DNA of 64,000 nt from Limosilactobacillus coleohominis 101-4-CHN (GCF_000161935.1 NZ_GG698802.1:1-64000), one strand, 5' to 3'. Positions 17,398 through 28,951 are shown, counted from the first letter of the stretch. Notes: a model not told the origin generated them from the sequence alone. Numbers and translations: made by a program.

Positions 17398-18771
17398 ATG
17401 AATAATGTAACAAAGTATAATGGCAAAAACGTATTAGTGATGGGTTTTGGACTGAGTGGTTTAAATGCCGCTCATTTGTTAGTGAAATTAGGGGCAAACG
17501 TGGTTGCAAATGATCAAAAAACTCCTGATGATCCAACCATTGTTGAAAATTTAAAAAAAGATGGTATTAAAGTGATTACTGGTGATAATCCAGTTAGTTT
17601 GGCGGATGAAGATTTCGATTACGTGGTTAAGAATCCTGGGATTCCGTATGATGTTCCGTTGGTTGCGGCCTTTGTTAAAAAGGGCACTCCAATTATTACT
17701 GAAGCTGAACTTGGTTATGAAATTTTCTCAGGACATTTGGTCAGTGTTACTGGTTCTAATGGAAAAACGACAACCACGACATTAATTCAAAAAATGTTGG
17801 ATGCTGGTCTATCCCACATAGCAAAATATGCCGGTAATATTGGGGTGTCCTTTACGAAGACGGCACAAGAATTAAGTGCAGACGACTACCTAGTAACCGA
17901 ATTGTCTAGTTTTCAACTTTTGGGAACTCCTGACCTTCATCCTCATATTGCAGTGATTACCAATATTTTTGCTAATCACTTGGATTATCATAAGACTCGT
18001 GAAAATTACATTAACGCTAAGTTAAACATTACACGCAATCAAACTAAGGACGACTACCTAATCATGAATTGGGATCGTGATGAGTGGCAAGAAATCGCGC
18101 GGCGTTCCTCAGCCACGATTGTGCCATTTTCGCGCCTTGGAAAGAGTAAGGATGGTGCATATGTTGAAGATGGCGTTATTTATTGGCGTGGTGAAAAGGT
18201 AATGCCCACCAAAGATATTCGTTTGATTGGACCACAAAATGTAGAAAATGCGTTAGCAGCAATTGCCGCAGCCAAGTTAAGTGGAGTTGATAATGAAGCG
18301 ATTATTAATGTTCTAACTACCTTTGGTGGTGTTCGTCACCGTCTTCAATACGTAATGGATTATCAAGGACGCCGTTTTTACAATGATTCCAAGTCAACCG
18401 ATATCGAAGCGACTGAAGTTGCCTTACAAGGATTTGAACAACCAGTCATTCTTCTCGCTGGTGGTCTTGATCGTGGTTATACTTTTGAACGGCTAGTTCC
18501 ATATTTCAAGAAACATGTTAAAGCGTTGATTGTCTTTGGAGAATGCAAAGACAAAATGAAAGATGCAGGAGAACAAGCTGTCCTTCCAGTATATGAAAGT
18601 GAGAATGCTGTTACTGCGGTTCCAGAGGCATGGAAATTAAGCGAACCGGGTGATGTGATCCTCTTATCACCTGCCAATGCCAGCTGGGACCAATTCCCAA
18701 GTTTTGAAGTGCGGGGCGACAAGTTTATTGAGGCGGTTGAACAGTTAACCGGTCAAAAGGAGCAGAAGTAA
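17398..18771 (+). CDS. murD: UDP-N-acetylmuramoylalanine--D-glutamate ligase
   Basis: Cytoplasmic ATP-dependent ligase that adds D-Glu to the stem peptide. 457 residues with the Rossmann-like head [17 protein letters not shown], the ATP loop [30 protein letters not shown] and [20 protein letters not shown] 17398 has AAGAAGGG upstream, whereas the frame open from 17362 lies inside mraY. It overlaps murG by one base. Confidence 0.97.
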   Translation: MNNVTKYNGKNVLVMGFGLSGLNAAHLLVKLGANVVANDQKTPDDPTIVENLKKDGIKVITGDNPVSLADEDFDYVVKNPGIPYDVPLVAAFVKKGTPIITEAELGYEIFSGHLVSVTGSNGKTTTTTLIQKMLDAGLSHIAKYAGNIGVSFTKTAQELSADDYLVTELSSFQLLGTPDLHPHIAVITNIFANHLDYHKTRENYINAKLNITRNQTKDDYLIMNWDRDEWQEIARRSSATIVPFSRLGKSKDGAYVEDGVIYWRGEKVMPTKDIRLIGPQNVENALAAIAAAKLSGVDNEAIINVLTTFGGVRHRLQYVMDYQGRRFYNDSKSTDIEATEVALQGFEQPVILLAGGLDRGYTFERLVPYFKKHVKALIVFGECKDKMKDAGEQAVLPVYESENAVTAVPEAWKLSEPGDVILLSPANASWDQFPSFEVRGDKFIEAVEQLTGQKEQK

Positions 18772-19874
18772 TGAGATTATTAGTTTCAGGCGGTGGTACT
18801 GGTGGTCACATTTATCCAGCACTGGCCTTAATTGAACGGTTGAAACAAGTTGAACCTGATACCGAGGTGTTATACGTCGGTACCACACGGGGGTTGGAAA
18901 ATAAAATCGTTCCGGCTGCCGGCTTAAAACTTAAAACCTTGCACACCCAAGGCTTTAAACGATCACTGTCTTTAGAAAACTTCAAAACGTTATACTTATT
19001 CGTAAAGTCGGTTCACGATGCCAAAAAGATTATTCGTGATTTTCACCCTGATGTAGTTTTAGGAACTGGTGGTTACGTTAGTGGTGCAGTTTTATATGCA
19101 GCTGCTAAAATGCATATTCCAACAGTTATCCACGAACAAAATAGTGTGGTTGGGATTACGAATAAGTTTTTGAGTCGTTATGTTGATGAAATTGCGATCG
19201 CGTTTGAAGCGGCTCGAGCTCAGTTTCCAGCTAATAAAGTTCACATGACTGGTAATCCACGGGCTCAGCAAGTTGCTGCTAATTTAAATTCAGATTATTC
19301 ATGGACGAATGATGGATTACGTGATGATCAACCAACGATGATGATTTTTGGCGGCAGCCAGGGGGCGCCAAAAATCAATCAGAGCGTTGTCGATGCCATT
19401 CCGGAATTTAACAAACGTGATTACCAGGTTATTTTTGCAACTGGTCAAAAGCGCTATCAGAAAGTAATGGAAAAACTACGCAACGTTTCTGTTGGCAAGA
19501 ACGTGAAAGTAGTTCCCTACATTCCGGATATGCCTAAAAAGCTTCCTAAGGTTGCAGCATTAGTTTCACGTGCTGGAGCCACGACAATTGCGGAAATTAC
19601 TGCGTTGGGGATTCCAACCATTTTAATTCCAAGCCCATATGTAACAGCTAATCATCAGGTTAAAAATGCCCAGGCTTTAGTTAAAAAAGGCGCCGCGCTA
19701 ATGATTTTAGAGGATCAGCTCGATGCGCGGACTTTATTACTTCAAGCTGATAAAATTATGGAAAATGCAGCAGTGCGCCAAAAAATGGCGGAGGCCTCTA
19801 AACAAATTGGTAAGCCAAATGCAGCAGATTTATTAATTGATGTTTTAAAGAAAGCAGAGCGTGACCATCAATAA
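18771..19874 (+). CDS. murG: Undecaprenyldiphospho-muramoylpentapeptide beta-N-acetylglucosaminyltransferase
   Basis: GT28 glycosyltransferase that turns lipid I into lipid II at the inner membrane face. 367 residues, with the G-loop [14 protein letters not shown], the second G-loop [33 protein letters not shown] and the UDP-sugar site [15 protein letters not shown]. Confidence 0.97.
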   Translation: MRLLVSGGGTGGHIYPALALIERLKQVEPDTEVLYVGTTRGLENKIVPAAGLKLKTLHTQGFKRSLSLENFKTLYLFVKSVHDAKKIIRDFHPDVVLGTGGYVSGAVLYAAAKMHIPTVIHEQNSVVGITNKFLSRYVDEIAIAFEAARAQFPANKVHMTGNPRAQQVAANLNSDYSWTNDGLRDDQPTMMIFGGSQGAPKINQSVVDAIPEFNKRDYQVIFATGQKRYQKVMEKLRNVSVGKNVKVVPYIPDMPKKLPKVAALVSRAGATTIAEITALGIPTILIPSPYVTANHQVKNAQALVKKGAALMILEDQLDARTLLLQADKIMENAAVRQKMAEASKQIGKPNAADLLIDVLKKAERDHQ

Positions 19875-19888
19875 AGGAGGGGAGAAAG

Positions 19889-20734
19889 GTGAGTCATCAT
19901 TATGACGACAACGACGATCATCAACGCTATTTGCAACGCCTTAAGAAGCTTGAAAATAGTGGCCTCCATGCCATCAAAGAGATTCGCGATCGTGAAACGT
20001 CATTAAATAATGAGGTCCCCGCTGTTGGTTACCGACAGAAAGTTGGTAATGGTAAACGGGCGGCCAGTATCTTGATTCCCTTTATTTTAGTTTTATTGAT
20101 AGCCATCTACATGCTCTCCCCACTCAGTAAAATTGAGACTGTGAGGGTGGAGGGGAATACAGAAATGACTAGCCGTGAAGTTCAGAAGGCAACGAATATC
20201 CGTTCAGGACGTTATATTTGGTGGATATTTCGGCACCAAGGGGCAACCCTTGAACAAGCGCAGAAGCGAAATCCGCAAATTAAAACTCTCCGAATTAAGT
20301 TGACGGGTCCTCGATCTGTGAGGGTACGGGTCACTGAGTATCCGGTAATTGGAATTATTAATCACGATGGTCGACAACAATTACTCTTATCAAATGGTAA
20401 GTATCGTCCAATCACTGGTAAGATTGATAATTTTCTTCATTATGCAAACTTTAATAATAGTTACACCCATTTAAAGATTGCGGCACGAGAGATTGGAACT
20501 TTGCCAAAGTATATTCGACAAAGTATTTCTGAAGTTAGCTATTCACCGACTAAATTAAATCCAGATCGTCTCAAACTTATTATGAATGATGGTAATACAG
20601 TTTTGGTCCGTGCAGATACGCTTGGTGAAAAGATGAAGTATTATCCTTCAATTGTTTCTAAGATGAAGGGAAACGGAATTATTGACTTGCAATATGGTGC
20701 TTACTCATATAATTACGGTAATAAACAAAAATAA
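19889..20734 (+). CDS. divIB: Cell division protein DivIB/FtsQ
   Basis: Divisome protein with a cytoplasmic head, one membrane helix (about 58-76, RAASILIPFILVLLIAIYML) and an extracellular POTRA domain (IETVRVEGNTEMTSREVQK). 281 residues. GTG 19889 follows AGGAGGGGAGAAAG; no better-placed ATG exists. Position between murG and ftsA is standard for Firmicutes. Confidence 0.93.
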   Translation: MSHHYDDNDDHQRYLQRLKKLENSGLHAIKEIRDRETSLNNEVPAVGYRQKVGNGKRAASILIPFILVLLIAIYMLSPLSKIETVRVEGNTEMTSREVQKATNIRSGRYIWWIFRHQGATLEQAQKRNPQIKTLRIKLTGPRSVRVRVTEYPVIGIINHDGRQQLLLSNGKYRPITGKIDNFLHYANFNNSYTHLKIAAREIGTLPKYIRQSISEVSYSPTKLNPDRLKLIMNDGNTVLVRADTLGEKMKYYPSIVSKMKGNGIIDLQYGAYSYNYGNKQK

Positions 20735-20845
20735 GGTTTTTATAAGTAGTTTTGTGGATTTAGCAGGTGTAACCGCCTAAACTGTGGTAAAATCAAATGG
20801 TAAGTCAAATTATAAATAAAAAAATTTTAGGAGGGTTCCTTGTAA

Positions 20846-22216
20846 ATGAATAATTCACAAATCTATGTTGGTTTAGACATTGGAACCACTTCGATCAAAG
20901 TACTTGTATGCGAAAACGTTAAGGGCAAGCTGAAATTGATCGGTGTTGGCAAACAACCATCTGGTGGCCTGAATCGTGGAGTAATTGTCGACATTGATCG
21001 GACGGCCAATGCTATTAAACAGGCAGTGGCTCAAGCAACTGAAAAGTCTGGTGTCAAAATTAGCAAAGCGGTAATTGGGTTACCCGCTAATTATTTACAG
21101 ATGAATCAGGTTCATGGGATGATCAACCTATCAGATCAGGGGCAACCACGAGAGATTGTTAATCAAGATGTGATTGATGTCGCCCACTCGACACTTTCTC
21201 AAGGGCTACCGCCAGAGCGTGAAGTGATTGATCTGGTACCACGTGACTTTGCGGTTGATCAATTCCGTGGAATAAAAGATCCGCGTGGTATGTCTGGGAT
21301 TCGTTTAGAATTATGGGCAACTCTTTATAGTGGACCGAAGACCATTGTATATAATACACGGAAATCAGTTGAACAGGCTGGCTTGAAGATTGAAGACATG
21401 GTTGTTGACTCGATAGCCACCGGTTCGAATGTATTAAGTGATGGTGAACAGGATTTTGGTACTGTCATCATGGATCTTGGTGCTGGCCAAACCACCACCA
21501 GCATTATTCATGATCACCAGCTTAAATTTGCCTATGTTGATCCTGAGGGTGGTAACTATATTACCAAGGATATTTCAGCCGTTCTGAATACTTCGCAAAA
21601 GAACGCTGAACAATTAAAACGTGACCATGGTTATGCAGATAGTCGGCAGGCGGCTGAGGATGTTCAATTAGCTGTGGATGTTGTCGGCAAGGCCCAACCA
21701 GTTAATTACACTGAAAAGTATTTATCTGAGGTAATTGAAGCACGAATTCGCCAAATTTTCCGTCGAGCGAAGGACAAACTTGATTCAATCAATGCTCCAG
21801 AATTGCCAGGTGGATTGGTACTTTATGGTGGTGTTGCTGCATTACCGGGTATCAAGGAAATTGCTGCTGAATACTTTACAGGGAATGTTCGAGTATTCGT
21901 TCCTAACGAAATGGGAATTCGACAGCCGAGTTATGCGACCGCACTCTCACTTTGTTTATACGAAAGTAGTCTGACGGATGTTGACCGCTTGATTAAGGAA
22001 ACTGTTCATGATGGCAATCTGATTGCTAGTCCTCATCAAAGTCAGCAAAATGAAAATATGGTGATCAACCAGAGCAAACCAAAACGTCAACGCAAAATCC
22101 GCCATTCTAACCCGAAGAATTCAGCACCTGCTCATGAACAAAATCAAGAACGGGAAAGCAAAAAATCTGAAGGAGAAAGTAAAATTAAGAGTTTCTTTAG
22201 CAACTTTTTTGACTAA
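20846..22216 (+). CDS. ftsA: Cell division protein FtsA
   Basis: Actin-like ATPase that anchors FtsZ to the membrane. 456 residues with phosphate-binding YVGLDIGTTSIKVLVC, IDLVPRDFAVD, GTVIMDLGAGQTTTSI and GLVLYGGVAALPGI. After a low-complexity, basic linker the protein ends in KIKSFFSNFF, an amphipathic membrane-targeting helix. AGGAGGG lies upstream. A 111-bp gap ahead contains a possible extended -10 (TGGTAAAAT, 20786-20794), so a second promoter for ftsA-ftsZ is plausible. Confidence 0.96.
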   Translation: MNNSQIYVGLDIGTTSIKVLVCENVKGKLKLIGVGKQPSGGLNRGVIVDIDRTANAIKQAVAQATEKSGVKISKAVIGLPANYLQMNQVHGMINLSDQGQPREIVNQDVIDVAHSTLSQGLPPEREVIDLVPRDFAVDQFRGIKDPRGMSGIRLELWATLYSGPKTIVYNTRKSVEQAGLKIEDMVVDSIATGSNVLSDGEQDFGTVIMDLGAGQTTTSIIHDHQLKFAYVDPEGGNYITKDISAVLNTSQKNAEQLKRDHGYADSRQAAEDVQLAVDVVGKAQPVNYTEKYLSEVIEARIRQIFRRAKDKLDSINAPELPGGLVLYGGVAALPGIKEIAAEYFTGNVRVFVPNEMGIRQPSYATALSLCLYESSLTDVDRLIKETVHDGNLIASPHQSQQNENMVINQSKPKRQRKIRHSNPKNSAPAHEQNQERESKKSEGESKIKSFFSNFFD

Positions 22217-22241
22217 TTAAGTAATCACGGAGGGAAATTTT

Positions 22242-23510
22242 ATGGACAATCCAACGAACGCAAACGATCAAATGGAGATGGAAGGCGCCCGCATTAAAGT
22301 TATTGGTGTTGGTGGCGGTGGTGGCAACGCCGTTAACCAAATGATCAATGAAAAGGTTAAAGGTGTTGACTTTATTGTTGCCAATACTGATTTACAAGCA
22401 CTGGATGGTTCAGCTGCTAAAACTAAGATTCAATTGGGACCTAAGTTGACGCGTGGATTGGGTGCTGGGTCTAATCCAGAGGTTGGTGCTAAGGCAGCTC
22501 AAGAAAGTGAATCGGAAATTACTAAGATCCTTGAAGGTGCCGACATGGTATTTGTAACTGCCGGTATGGGTGGTGGTACTGGAACCGGTGCCGCTCCAGT
22601 GATTGCTAAAATTGCCAAGGATTCAGGCGCTTTAACAGTTGGGGTTGTTACTCGGCCATTTAGCTTTGAGGGAACTCGTCGGGCTAAACTTGCTGCTCAA
22701 GGATTAGCAAATCTGAAGAAGAATGTTGATACGTTAATCATTGTTGCTAATAACCAACTACTTGAAATGATTGATAAGAAGACTCCAATGATGGAAGCCT
22801 TTAAAGAAGCTGATGATGTTTTACGTCAAGGGGTGGAAGGTATTTCTGATCTAATTACTAACCCTGGATACATCAATTTGGATTTTGCTGATATTCGTCA
22901 CACAATGACTAATCAAGGTTCAGCATTGATGGGAATCGGTTCTTCAACGGGCGAAAATCGTGCTGCTGAAGCAACCAAGAAAGCAATTTCGTCACCATTA
23001 CTGGAAGTATCAATTGACGGGGCAGAACACGTCCTAGTAAACGTTACTGGTGGCAAGGACTTATCAATGTTTGAAGCCCAAGAAGCCTCGAGTGTAATTC
23101 GTGAAGCAGCTAATACAAATGTTGACATTACCTTTGGGATGTCTGTAGATGATAATCTTAATGATGAAGTTCGAGTCACTGTAATTGCTACGGGGATTGA
23201 TAAAGGGAAGCAGCAAAATAACGCTGCTCAACGGTCGACGTCTGCAGATGACCGAACTGCTCCATTAAATGTTGGTCAAAGTCAACCACGGAACGCTGCT
23301 TCAAATGACCAAAATCAAGATGATCATCAAGATCCATTTAGCGGTTGGAATGACCCGGGTGATGAAGTCAACCGCCCAAACAATCGGGAAAGCAATTTTG
23401 ATGATGTGAAGAAACCTGATTTCAGTGTTCAAGATGATGATTTAACGAACGTTGATGATGGGGGAGAAGACCTTTCCACGCCTGCGTTCTTTAAAAATCG
23501 GCGTCAATAA
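22242..23510 (+). CDS. ftsZ: Cell division protein FtsZ
   Basis: Tubulin-like GTPase that forms the division ring. 422 residues: [18 protein letters not shown], the GTP signature [15 protein letters not shown], the T7 region [21 protein letters not shown], an acidic spacer from about 320, and a C-terminal peptide ending in [11 protein letters not shown] that would bind FtsA and SepF. AGGGA lies ahead of the ATG. Confidence 0.98.
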   Translation: MDNPTNANDQMEMEGARIKVIGVGGGGGNAVNQMINEKVKGVDFIVANTDLQALDGSAAKTKIQLGPKLTRGLGAGSNPEVGAKAAQESESEITKILEGADMVFVTAGMGGGTGTGAAPVIAKIAKDSGALTVGVVTRPFSFEGTRRAKLAAQGLANLKKNVDTLIIVANNQLLEMIDKKTPMMEAFKEADDVLRQGVEGISDLITNPGYINLDFADIRHTMTNQGSALMGIGSSTGENRAAEATKKAISSPLLEVSIDGAEHVLVNVTGGKDLSMFEAQEASSVIREAANTNVDITFGMSVDDNLNDEVRVTVIATGIDKGKQQNNAAQRSTSADDRTAPLNVGQSQPRNAASNDQNQDDHQDPFSGWNDPGDEVNRPNNRESNFDDVKKPDFSVQDDDLTNVDDGGEDLSTPAFFKNRRQ

Positions 23511-23513
23511 ATC

Positions 23514-23544
23514 GAGGGTGGAACGTTGTGTTCCTCCTTTTGTT
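23514..23544 (+). terminator. Weak terminator/attenuator between ftsZ and sepF
   Basis: Stem GAGGG-T-GGAAC / GTTCC-T-CCTTT with one mismatch, running into TTTTGTTT, just after the ftsZ stop. It probably lowers expression of sepF and later genes. Confidence 0.65.
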
Positions 23545-23576
23545 TATCTAATTGAAATAAGAAAGGGGAGATTGAC

Positions 23577-23996
23577 ATGGCTGGTAAATTTTTAAATAAC
23601 TTCTTTGGGATGAATGATGATGCCACAGCTACTAATTACTATGATGATCAACCAGCACAACAAACAACCAACAATCGGAAAGTTGTTTCCATTAAGAGTG
23701 TGCAATCATTACATGAAAATGGCAAAATTGCATTATTCGAACCACGGATCTATGGTGATGCCCGCGACATTACGGAACAATTACTAAATGGTCAAGCTGC
23801 TATTATTAACTTTCGGCAGATGGATGCCAAAGTTGCTATCAAAACAGTAGATTTTTTAAACGGTGCTGTCTTTGCAATGGATGGTGAAATTCAGCGGATT
23901 GGTGAGCAAATTTTCTTGTGCACACCGAAGAATTTTGAAGTGACTGGTAAGACAATGTCAGACATTGAAAACAGTCATCCATCGTTTGATGACTAA
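23577..23996 (+). CDS. sepF: Cell division protein SepF
   Basis: Membrane-associated FtsZ-bundling protein. 139 residues: amphipathic N-terminal helix (MAGKFLNNFFGM), a polar linker, and the conserved core (VVSIKSVQSLHENGKIALFEPRIY ... NFRQMDAKVAIKTVDFLNGAVFA). AAAGGGGAG precedes ATG 23577. Confidence 0.95.
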   Translation: MAGKFLNNFFGMNDDATATNYYDDQPAQQTTNNRKVVSIKSVQSLHENGKIALFEPRIYGDARDITEQLLNGQAAIINFRQMDAKVAIKTVDFLNGAVFAMDGEIQRIGEQIFLCTPKNFEVTGKTMSDIENSHPSFDD

Positions 23997-24016
23997 ATGA
24001 AGTTGGAGAAGAGATT

Positions 24017-24283
24017 GTGATTGGATTTATTGTATGGGCAGTGAATAGCCTGATTAACCTGTATGTATTTCTAATTGTTATTTGGTGCTTATTATCTTGG
24101 TTCCCAGGAGCGAGTCAAAGTTCTTTAGGACGCTTCTTGAATCAGTTAGTTCATCCATACTTGTCTGTGTTTGAGCGAATTATTCCACCACTTGGTGGGG
24201 TCAGTTTTGCGCCAATCGTAGCAGTATTGGTATTGTGGTTCGCCCAACGGGGTGTTCAGATGCTCTCCTTGTTGGTAAGGTGA
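24017..24283 (+). CDS. ylmG: YggT family membrane protein (YlmG)
   Basis: 88 residues with two hydrophobic stretches flanking the family motif SWFPGASQSSLGRFLNQLVHPYLSVFERIIPPLGG. GTG 24017 has GGAGAAG upstream. YlmG homologues help organise division or nucleoids in bacteria and chloroplasts; the mechanism is unknown. Located between sepF and ylmH as in Bacillus. Confidence 0.93.
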   Translation: MIGFIVWAVNSLINLYVFLIVIWCLLSWFPGASQSSLGRFLNQLVHPYLSVFERIIPPLGGVSFAPIVAVLVLWFAQRGVQMLSLLVR

Positions 24284-24288
24284 ATAAT

Positions 24289-25074
24289 TTGGTTGATTTA
24301 AACATTAGTCAACATTTTCGACCGGACGAACGAGATTTTCTTAATCAAGTTTTGGATCAAATTGCTACTGCTGCAGGTGAGTACCGTCCAGTATTAACCA
24401 ATTTTTTGAATCCGCGACAGATCTTTATTGCCGAAACGCTTGTTAATCGTGAGGCAGATTTGCGATTTCAAAGTTGGGGTGGTTACCCCGATGCAGAAAT
24501 GCAACGTTTTTTAATTTATCCTGATTATTATCAACCTAACCGTGAGGACTTTCAGATTAACTATTACCAGATTAATTATCCTACAAAGTTTGTTGAGCTC
24601 CATCACCGGCAAATTTTGGGAACACTTCTTGGAAGTGGTTTAACCAGAGGGAGTTTTGGTGACATTTTGAATAATGATTTGGTATGGCAAATAGCAGTCA
24701 GTCGTGAAGTTAGCCAATTTGTGGATCAAGAGTTGGAACGAATTGGCCGAATCAATGTTCAGTTTGAACGAATTAGTCAGGATAAATTAGTTTTACCGGA
24801 TGATGATTGGGAGAAAGTATCAATTACGGTGCCTTCACTGCGCTTAGATGCAGTGATTGCCAACGCCTTTAACTATTCACGAAATCGTGCTAAGGCGGCG
24901 ATTGAACATGGTTTAGTAAGGGTTAATTGGGAAGAAATTGATCGTCCAGATTATCAGATGGCAATTCATGATCTAATTTCTGTTCGGCATGGTGGCAGAA
25001 TTAAACTATTGCAATCTGGTGGCAAAAACCGGAAGAATAATCTTCGACTAGATATACAGTTAATTAAGGCATAA
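24289..25074 (+). CDS. ylmH: YlmH, S4-domain RNA-binding protein
   Basis: About 262 residues: a family-specific N-terminal part (FRPDERDFLNQVLDQI) and a C-terminal S4 domain (SLRLDAVIANAFNYSRNRAKAAIEHGLVRV). Bacillus YlmH (RqcP) acts with RqcH in alanine tailing during ribosome rescue. Two starts are possible: TTG 24289 (AAGGTG 6 nt upstream) and GTG 24280, which overlaps the ylmG stop as GTGA; I prefer TTG. Confidence 0.9.
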   Translation: MVDLNISQHFRPDERDFLNQVLDQIATAAGEYRPVLTNFLNPRQIFIAETLVNREADLRFQSWGGYPDAEMQRFLIYPDYYQPNREDFQINYYQINYPTKFVELHHRQILGTLLGSGLTRGSFGDILNNDLVWQIAVSREVSQFVDQELERIGRINVQFERISQDKLVLPDDDWEKVSITVPSLRLDAVIANAFNYSRNRAKAAIEHGLVRVNWEEIDRPDYQMAIHDLISVRHGGRIKLLQSGGKNRKNNLRLDIQLIKA

Positions 25075-25092
25075 TATTTTGGAGGAATGATC

Positions 25093-25782
25093 ATGACAGT
25101 GAGTGCAGAGGACATTACTAATAAAACATTTGATACTAAAATGCGGGGCTTTAACCAAAGTGAAGTCCGGGATTACTTAAATGAGGTTGCCCAAACCGTT
25201 CAAGAGTTAAACGAGAAAAACCGGGAACTCTCGGAAATGGTTAAAGCAAACGAGGAAAAACTGAAATACTTTACTGATTTAAAAGATTCGCTAAACAAAT
25301 CCATCTTGGTTGCCCAAGAAGCGGCTGATAAAGTTAAAAATAACGCGAAAAAAGAAGCTGAAATTATGGTGCGTGAGGCTCAAAAGCAAGCAACCGATAT
25401 AGTTTCAGAAGCCAATGAAAAAGCTAATGCGGTAATTGAAGAATGTACCAATTCCACCCGTAAACTGACGACGGAAACAAATGATTTGAAGAAGCAAACG
25501 CGGATTTTCCGGCAACGTCTACAAGTAATGTTGGAATCACAATTAGAGGTTGTTAAGAGTAATGATTGGGATGAATTACTTGCTAACACTGACATGAGTG
25601 ATTTTACAGAAATTCAAAAGATTCTGGGCAACAAGGTTGACAATGCTCAACAAAGCAGTGTAAACTCTGACACAACACCAGATGAAAACACTAATTCATC
25701 AGCCACTGCAGATCAACCAGTCGCTAATGATGAAGGGAAAACAGTTGTGATTTTCCCGGATAGTGATAAATCTGATCACTAA
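25093..25782 (+). CDS. divIVA: Cell division protein DivIVA
   Basis: Coiled-coil scaffold that senses negative membrane curvature and recruits partners to septum and poles. 229 residues: DivIVA N-terminal signature ITNKTFDTKMRGFNQSEV, a long central coiled coil (about 30-160), and an acidic, disordered tail. ATG 25093 is 6 nt from GGAGGA; ATG 25087 is too close to it. Last gene of the dcw cluster; no terminator is visible before the ileS T-box. Confidence 0.95.
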   Translation: MTVSAEDITNKTFDTKMRGFNQSEVRDYLNEVAQTVQELNEKNRELSEMVKANEEKLKYFTDLKDSLNKSILVAQEAADKVKNNAKKEAEIMVREAQKQATDIVSEANEKANAVIEECTNSTRKLTTETNDLKKQTRIFRQRLQVMLESQLEVVKSNDWDELLANTDMSDFTEIQKILGNKVDNAQQSSVNSDTTPDENTNSSATADQPVANDEGKTVVIFPDSDKSDH

Positions 25783-25795
25783 TAATTCTAAAATA

Positions 25796-26013
25796 TTGAC
25801 GAGACCACGAGGATACTAGGATGTCGCAGAGAGTCGATGTTTGGTGAAAATCGATGACTTATGAGTGTCCCCATCAGCTCGGAGTGCAGTTTTGAAAATT
25901 GTAGAAACTGCCGGGTCATTCCCGTTATGCAATGCCTAAGGAAGTAATAATTACTTTAAAATAGGGTGGTACCACGAACAGCTTCGTCCCTTGCGGATGG
26001 GGCTGTTTTTTTT
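25796..26013 (+). promoter_or_regulatory. T-box riboswitch of ileS (specifier ATC)
   Basis: The invariant T-box AGGGTGGTACCACG lies at 25963-25976, followed by the terminator AACAGC ... GCTGTT with a T-run (25977-26012). Stem I carries the AGAGAG ... GGTG distal elements. In the 3' side of the specifier region the codon ATC (Ile) stands at 25873-25875, followed by A. Uncharged tRNA-Ile should favour the antiterminator and switch on ileS. Confidence 0.95.
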
Positions 26014-26049
26014 ATTTTAGAATTAATAATCAACTAAGGGGGAAGTAAG

Positions 26050-28845
26050 ATGCGAGTTAAAGATACGCTTAACTTGGGTAAAACCAAATTCCCAATGCGG
26101 GGTCATTTGCCAGAAACTGAAGGGCAACGTGAAAAGCTTTGGGAAGAAAATAAAGTCTACGAACAACGGCAAAAGTTAAATGAAGGGAAACCAACCTTTG
26201 TTTTACATGATGGACCTCCATATGCGAATGGGAATATTCATATTGGACATGCCATGAACAAGATTAGTAAGGACTTTATTGTTCGTTACAAGTCGATGAC
26301 CGGTTATCGAGCACCATATGTGCCTGGTTGGGATACCCATGGGTTACCAATTGAACATCAATTGACTAAGTCTGGCTATGATCGAAAAAAGATGTCGACG
26401 GCTGAATTTCGTGACCTTTGTCGTAAATATGCACTAGAACAAGTGCAAAAACAAATGGCTGGTTTTAAGCGCCTCGGGGTCAGTGGTGATTGGGATCATC
26501 CATATTTAACTTTAGATAAGGAATTTGAAGCAGCACAAATTAAGGTGTTTGGTGACTTTGCTAAGAAGGGGCTCCTGTACCAGGCTAAGAAACCAGTCTA
26601 CTGGTCATGGTCTTCCGAATCAGCACTTGCGGAAGCTGAAGTTGAATACCACGATGTTGTAGCTAAGACCGCATTCTTTGCTGAACAAGTTAAGGATGGT
26701 AAAGGTGTGCTGGATAATGATACCTACCTAGTAGTTTGGACCACCACACCATGGACGGTACCTGCTTCCGAAGCGGTGGCAATTAATCCTGATTTTGAGT
26801 ATGCAGTTGTTAAACCGGCTAATGATGACCGTAAGTTTGTCGTGGCAAGCAGCCGATTAGCTGAAATTGCAGACAAACTTGATTGGGGATCATACGAAGT
26901 TGTTAAGACGGTAAAGGGACAAGAGCTTGAATACGTCACAACGCAGCACCCATACCTTGATCGTGAACTACTGGTCGGTCTAGGTGATTACGTCACTGAC
27001 GATACTGGGACTGGTCTTGTTCACACTGCACCTGGTTATGGGGATGATGACTACTGGTTTGGTAAGAAATATGATTTACCTATTCTTGCACCAATGAATG
27101 ACCAGGGGGTTTTGACTGCCGAAAATGGTCCTGAATTTGATGGCGTCTTCTATCAAAAAGCGGACGATGTTTCCTTGAAGTTGCTAGAGGAAAAGAATGC
27201 CTTACTGCTCGAAGAACCTCTAAAGCACAGTTACCCATTTGACTGGCGAACCAAGCAGCCAATTGTCTTCCGGGCAACTGATCAGTGGTTTGTTTCCATC
27301 GATAAGATGCGTGATGAAATTTTAAAGGCCGTTGATGAAGTTAAGTACTTCCCTGAATGGGGGAAGGTTCGCTTACGCAATATGTTGAAAGATCGTGGCG
27401 ATTGGGTCATTTCTCGGCAACGGGTTTGGGGTGTACCATTACCAATTTTCTATGCAGAAGATGGGACCCCGATTATGACTGAGGAAACCATTAACCACGT
27501 TGCGGATCTTTTACGGGAATATGGCTCAAATGTATGGTTTGAACGGGAAGCTAAGGACTTATTGCCGGATGGCTTTACTAGTCCCCATTCACCGAATGGT
27601 GAGTTTACTAAGGAAACTGACATCATGGATGTTTGGTTTGATTCTGGTTCCTCACACCAAGGGGTCTTAAATGAACGTAGCTACCTGACGTATCCTGCAG
27701 ACCTTTATCTAGAAGGTTCTGATCAGTACCGTGGCTGGTTTAATTCTAGTATGATCACAAGTGTGGTTGTCTCAGGCCATGCTCCATATAAGAGTGTTCT
27801 CTCTCAAGGATTTACCCTGGATAAAAAGGGTAAGAAGATGTCAAAGTCATTAGGAAATGTTATTGATCCTGCCAAAGTTGTTCAACAGATGGGGGCCGAA
27901 ATTATTCGTCTTTGGGTAATGAGCGCTGATACATCTGCCGATGTCCGAGTATCAATGGGGACTTTCCAACAAATTTCTGAGGCATATCGGAAACTTCGGA
28001 ATACTTTCCGGTTCTTATTAGCTAATACAAGCGATTTTGATGCTGATGAAAACACGGTTTCATACGAGAAATTAACCAGTGTTGATCAGTATATGTTAGT
28101 GAAATTTAATCAATTCTTAGCCAAAATGCGGGATGAATTTGATGCCTATGACTTCCTTGATGGTTACAAACTATTGATTAACTTTGTTAACAATGATCTA
28201 TCTGCGTTCTATATGAATGTTGCCAAGGATGTTTTGTACATTCAACCAGCTAATTCATTAGAACGGCGGTCTATGCAAACGGTCTTTTACCAGATTTTAG
28301 TTGGTTTGGTTAAATTGTTAACACCAATTTTGCCACACACGACCGAAGAAGTTTGGGGTTACATGAATGAACCGGAAGAATTTGTTCAGCTAACTGAAAT
28401 TCCAGAAGCACGTCACTTTACTAATGAAGAACAATTGTTAGAACAATGGAATCAATTTATGGAATTACGTTCACACGTTCTCAAGGTACTTGAAGATGCG
28501 CGTAATGATAAATTGATTGGACGGTCTTTGGGGGCACGGGCAGATCTTTATGTCAAGCCAAGTCAAAAGGCAGTTTTAGACGCGTTGAATTATGATGTAG
28601 AATTGCTATTAGGGGTTTCTGATCTGGAAATTCATGCTGCAGATGAAGCGCCGGCAGAAGCCGAACACTTTAATGATGGGGCCGCTGTTCGTGTTCAAAA
28701 AGCGGCTGGTGAAGTTTGTGCACGGTGTCGGATGACAAAAGAGGACGTGGGTAGTGATCCAGCATATCCTCAATTATGTGCTCGTTGTGCACGCATTGTC
28801 CGTGAGCATTTTCCTGAAACTGTAACTGAAGGCTTAGAAAAATAA
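26050..28845 (+). CDS. ileS: Isoleucyl-tRNA synthetase
   Basis: Class I synthetase, 931 residues: HIGH motif in [17 protein letters not shown], editing domain ([23 protein letters not shown]), KMSKS in [12 protein letters not shown], anticodon-binding domain, and a C-terminal zinc finger ([10 protein letters not shown] ... CARCARIV). Regulated by the T-box directly upstream, so expression should rise when Ile-tRNA is uncharged. AGGGGGAAG precedes the ATG. Confidence 0.98.
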   Translation: MRVKDTLNLGKTKFPMRGHLPETEGQREKLWEENKVYEQRQKLNEGKPTFVLHDGPPYANGNIHIGHAMNKISKDFIVRYKSMTGYRAPYVPGWDTHGLPIEHQLTKSGYDRKKMSTAEFRDLCRKYALEQVQKQMAGFKRLGVSGDWDHPYLTLDKEFEAAQIKVFGDFAKKGLLYQAKKPVYWSWSSESALAEAEVEYHDVVAKTAFFAEQVKDGKGVLDNDTYLVVWTTTPWTVPASEAVAINPDFEYAVVKPANDDRKFVVASSRLAEIADKLDWGSYEVVKTVKGQELEYVTTQHPYLDRELLVGLGDYVTDDTGTGLVHTAPGYGDDDYWFGKKYDLPILAPMNDQGVLTAENGPEFDGVFYQKADDVSLKLLEEKNALLLEEPLKHSYPFDWRTKQPIVFRATDQWFVSIDKMRDEILKAVDEVKYFPEWGKVRLRNMLKDRGDWVISRQRVWGVPLPIFYAEDGTPIMTEETINHVADLLREYGSNVWFEREAKDLLPDGFTSPHSPNGEFTKETDIMDVWFDSGSSHQGVLNERSYLTYPADLYLEGSDQYRGWFNSSMITSVVVSGHAPYKSVLSQGFTLDKKGKKMSKSLGNVIDPAKVVQQMGAEIIRLWVMSADTSADVRVSMGTFQQISEAYRKLRNTFRFLLANTSDFDADENTVSYEKLTSVDQYMLVKFNQFLAKMRDEFDAYDFLDGYKLLINFVNNDLSAFYMNVAKDVLYIQPANSLERRSMQTVFYQILVGLVKLLTPILPHTTEEVWGYMNEPEEFVQLTEIPEARHFTNEEQLLEQWNQFMELRSHVLKVLEDARNDKLIGRSLGARADLYVKPSQKAVLDALNYDVELLLGVSDLEIHAADEAPAEAEHFNDGAAVRVQKAAGEVCARCRMTKEDVGSDPAYPQLCARCARIVREHFPETVTEGLEK

Positions 28846-28871
28846 GAAAAGTTCAAGCTACGGTTTGGTTC

Positions 28872-28900
28872 ATGACAAGCTAAAAGCAGTGGTGTAGAAT
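28872..28900 (+). promoter_or_regulatory. Candidate promoter of the cold-shock gene
   Basis: ATGACA, 17-bp spacer, TAGAAT. The predicted start (about 28907) falls inside the ileS terminator hairpin. Confidence 0.5.
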
Positions 28901-28934
28901 GAATCATAGCAATTCGCTATGATTCATTTTTTAT
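28898..28934 (+). terminator. ileS terminator
   Basis: Perfect 13-bp stem AATGAATCATAGC / GCTATGATTCATT, loop AATTC, then a T-run. It overlaps the -10 of the next gene. Confidence 0.93.
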
Positions 28935-28951
28935 TTGGAGGAATTCCGTTA

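Noticed and set aside
20750-20795. Second MraZ-like operator before ftsA (GTGGAT and GTGGTA 30 bp apart)
   Set aside because: Only two weak units with no clear unit between; the similarity to the mraZ repeats may be chance. The imperfect TTTAG/CTAAA hairpin there is also weak.
25841-25855. ATC at 25850-25852 as the T-box specifier
   Set aside because: It lies in the 3' strand of the upper stem, paired with TCGAT; the ATC at 25873-25875 is in the expected specifier position. Both give Ile.
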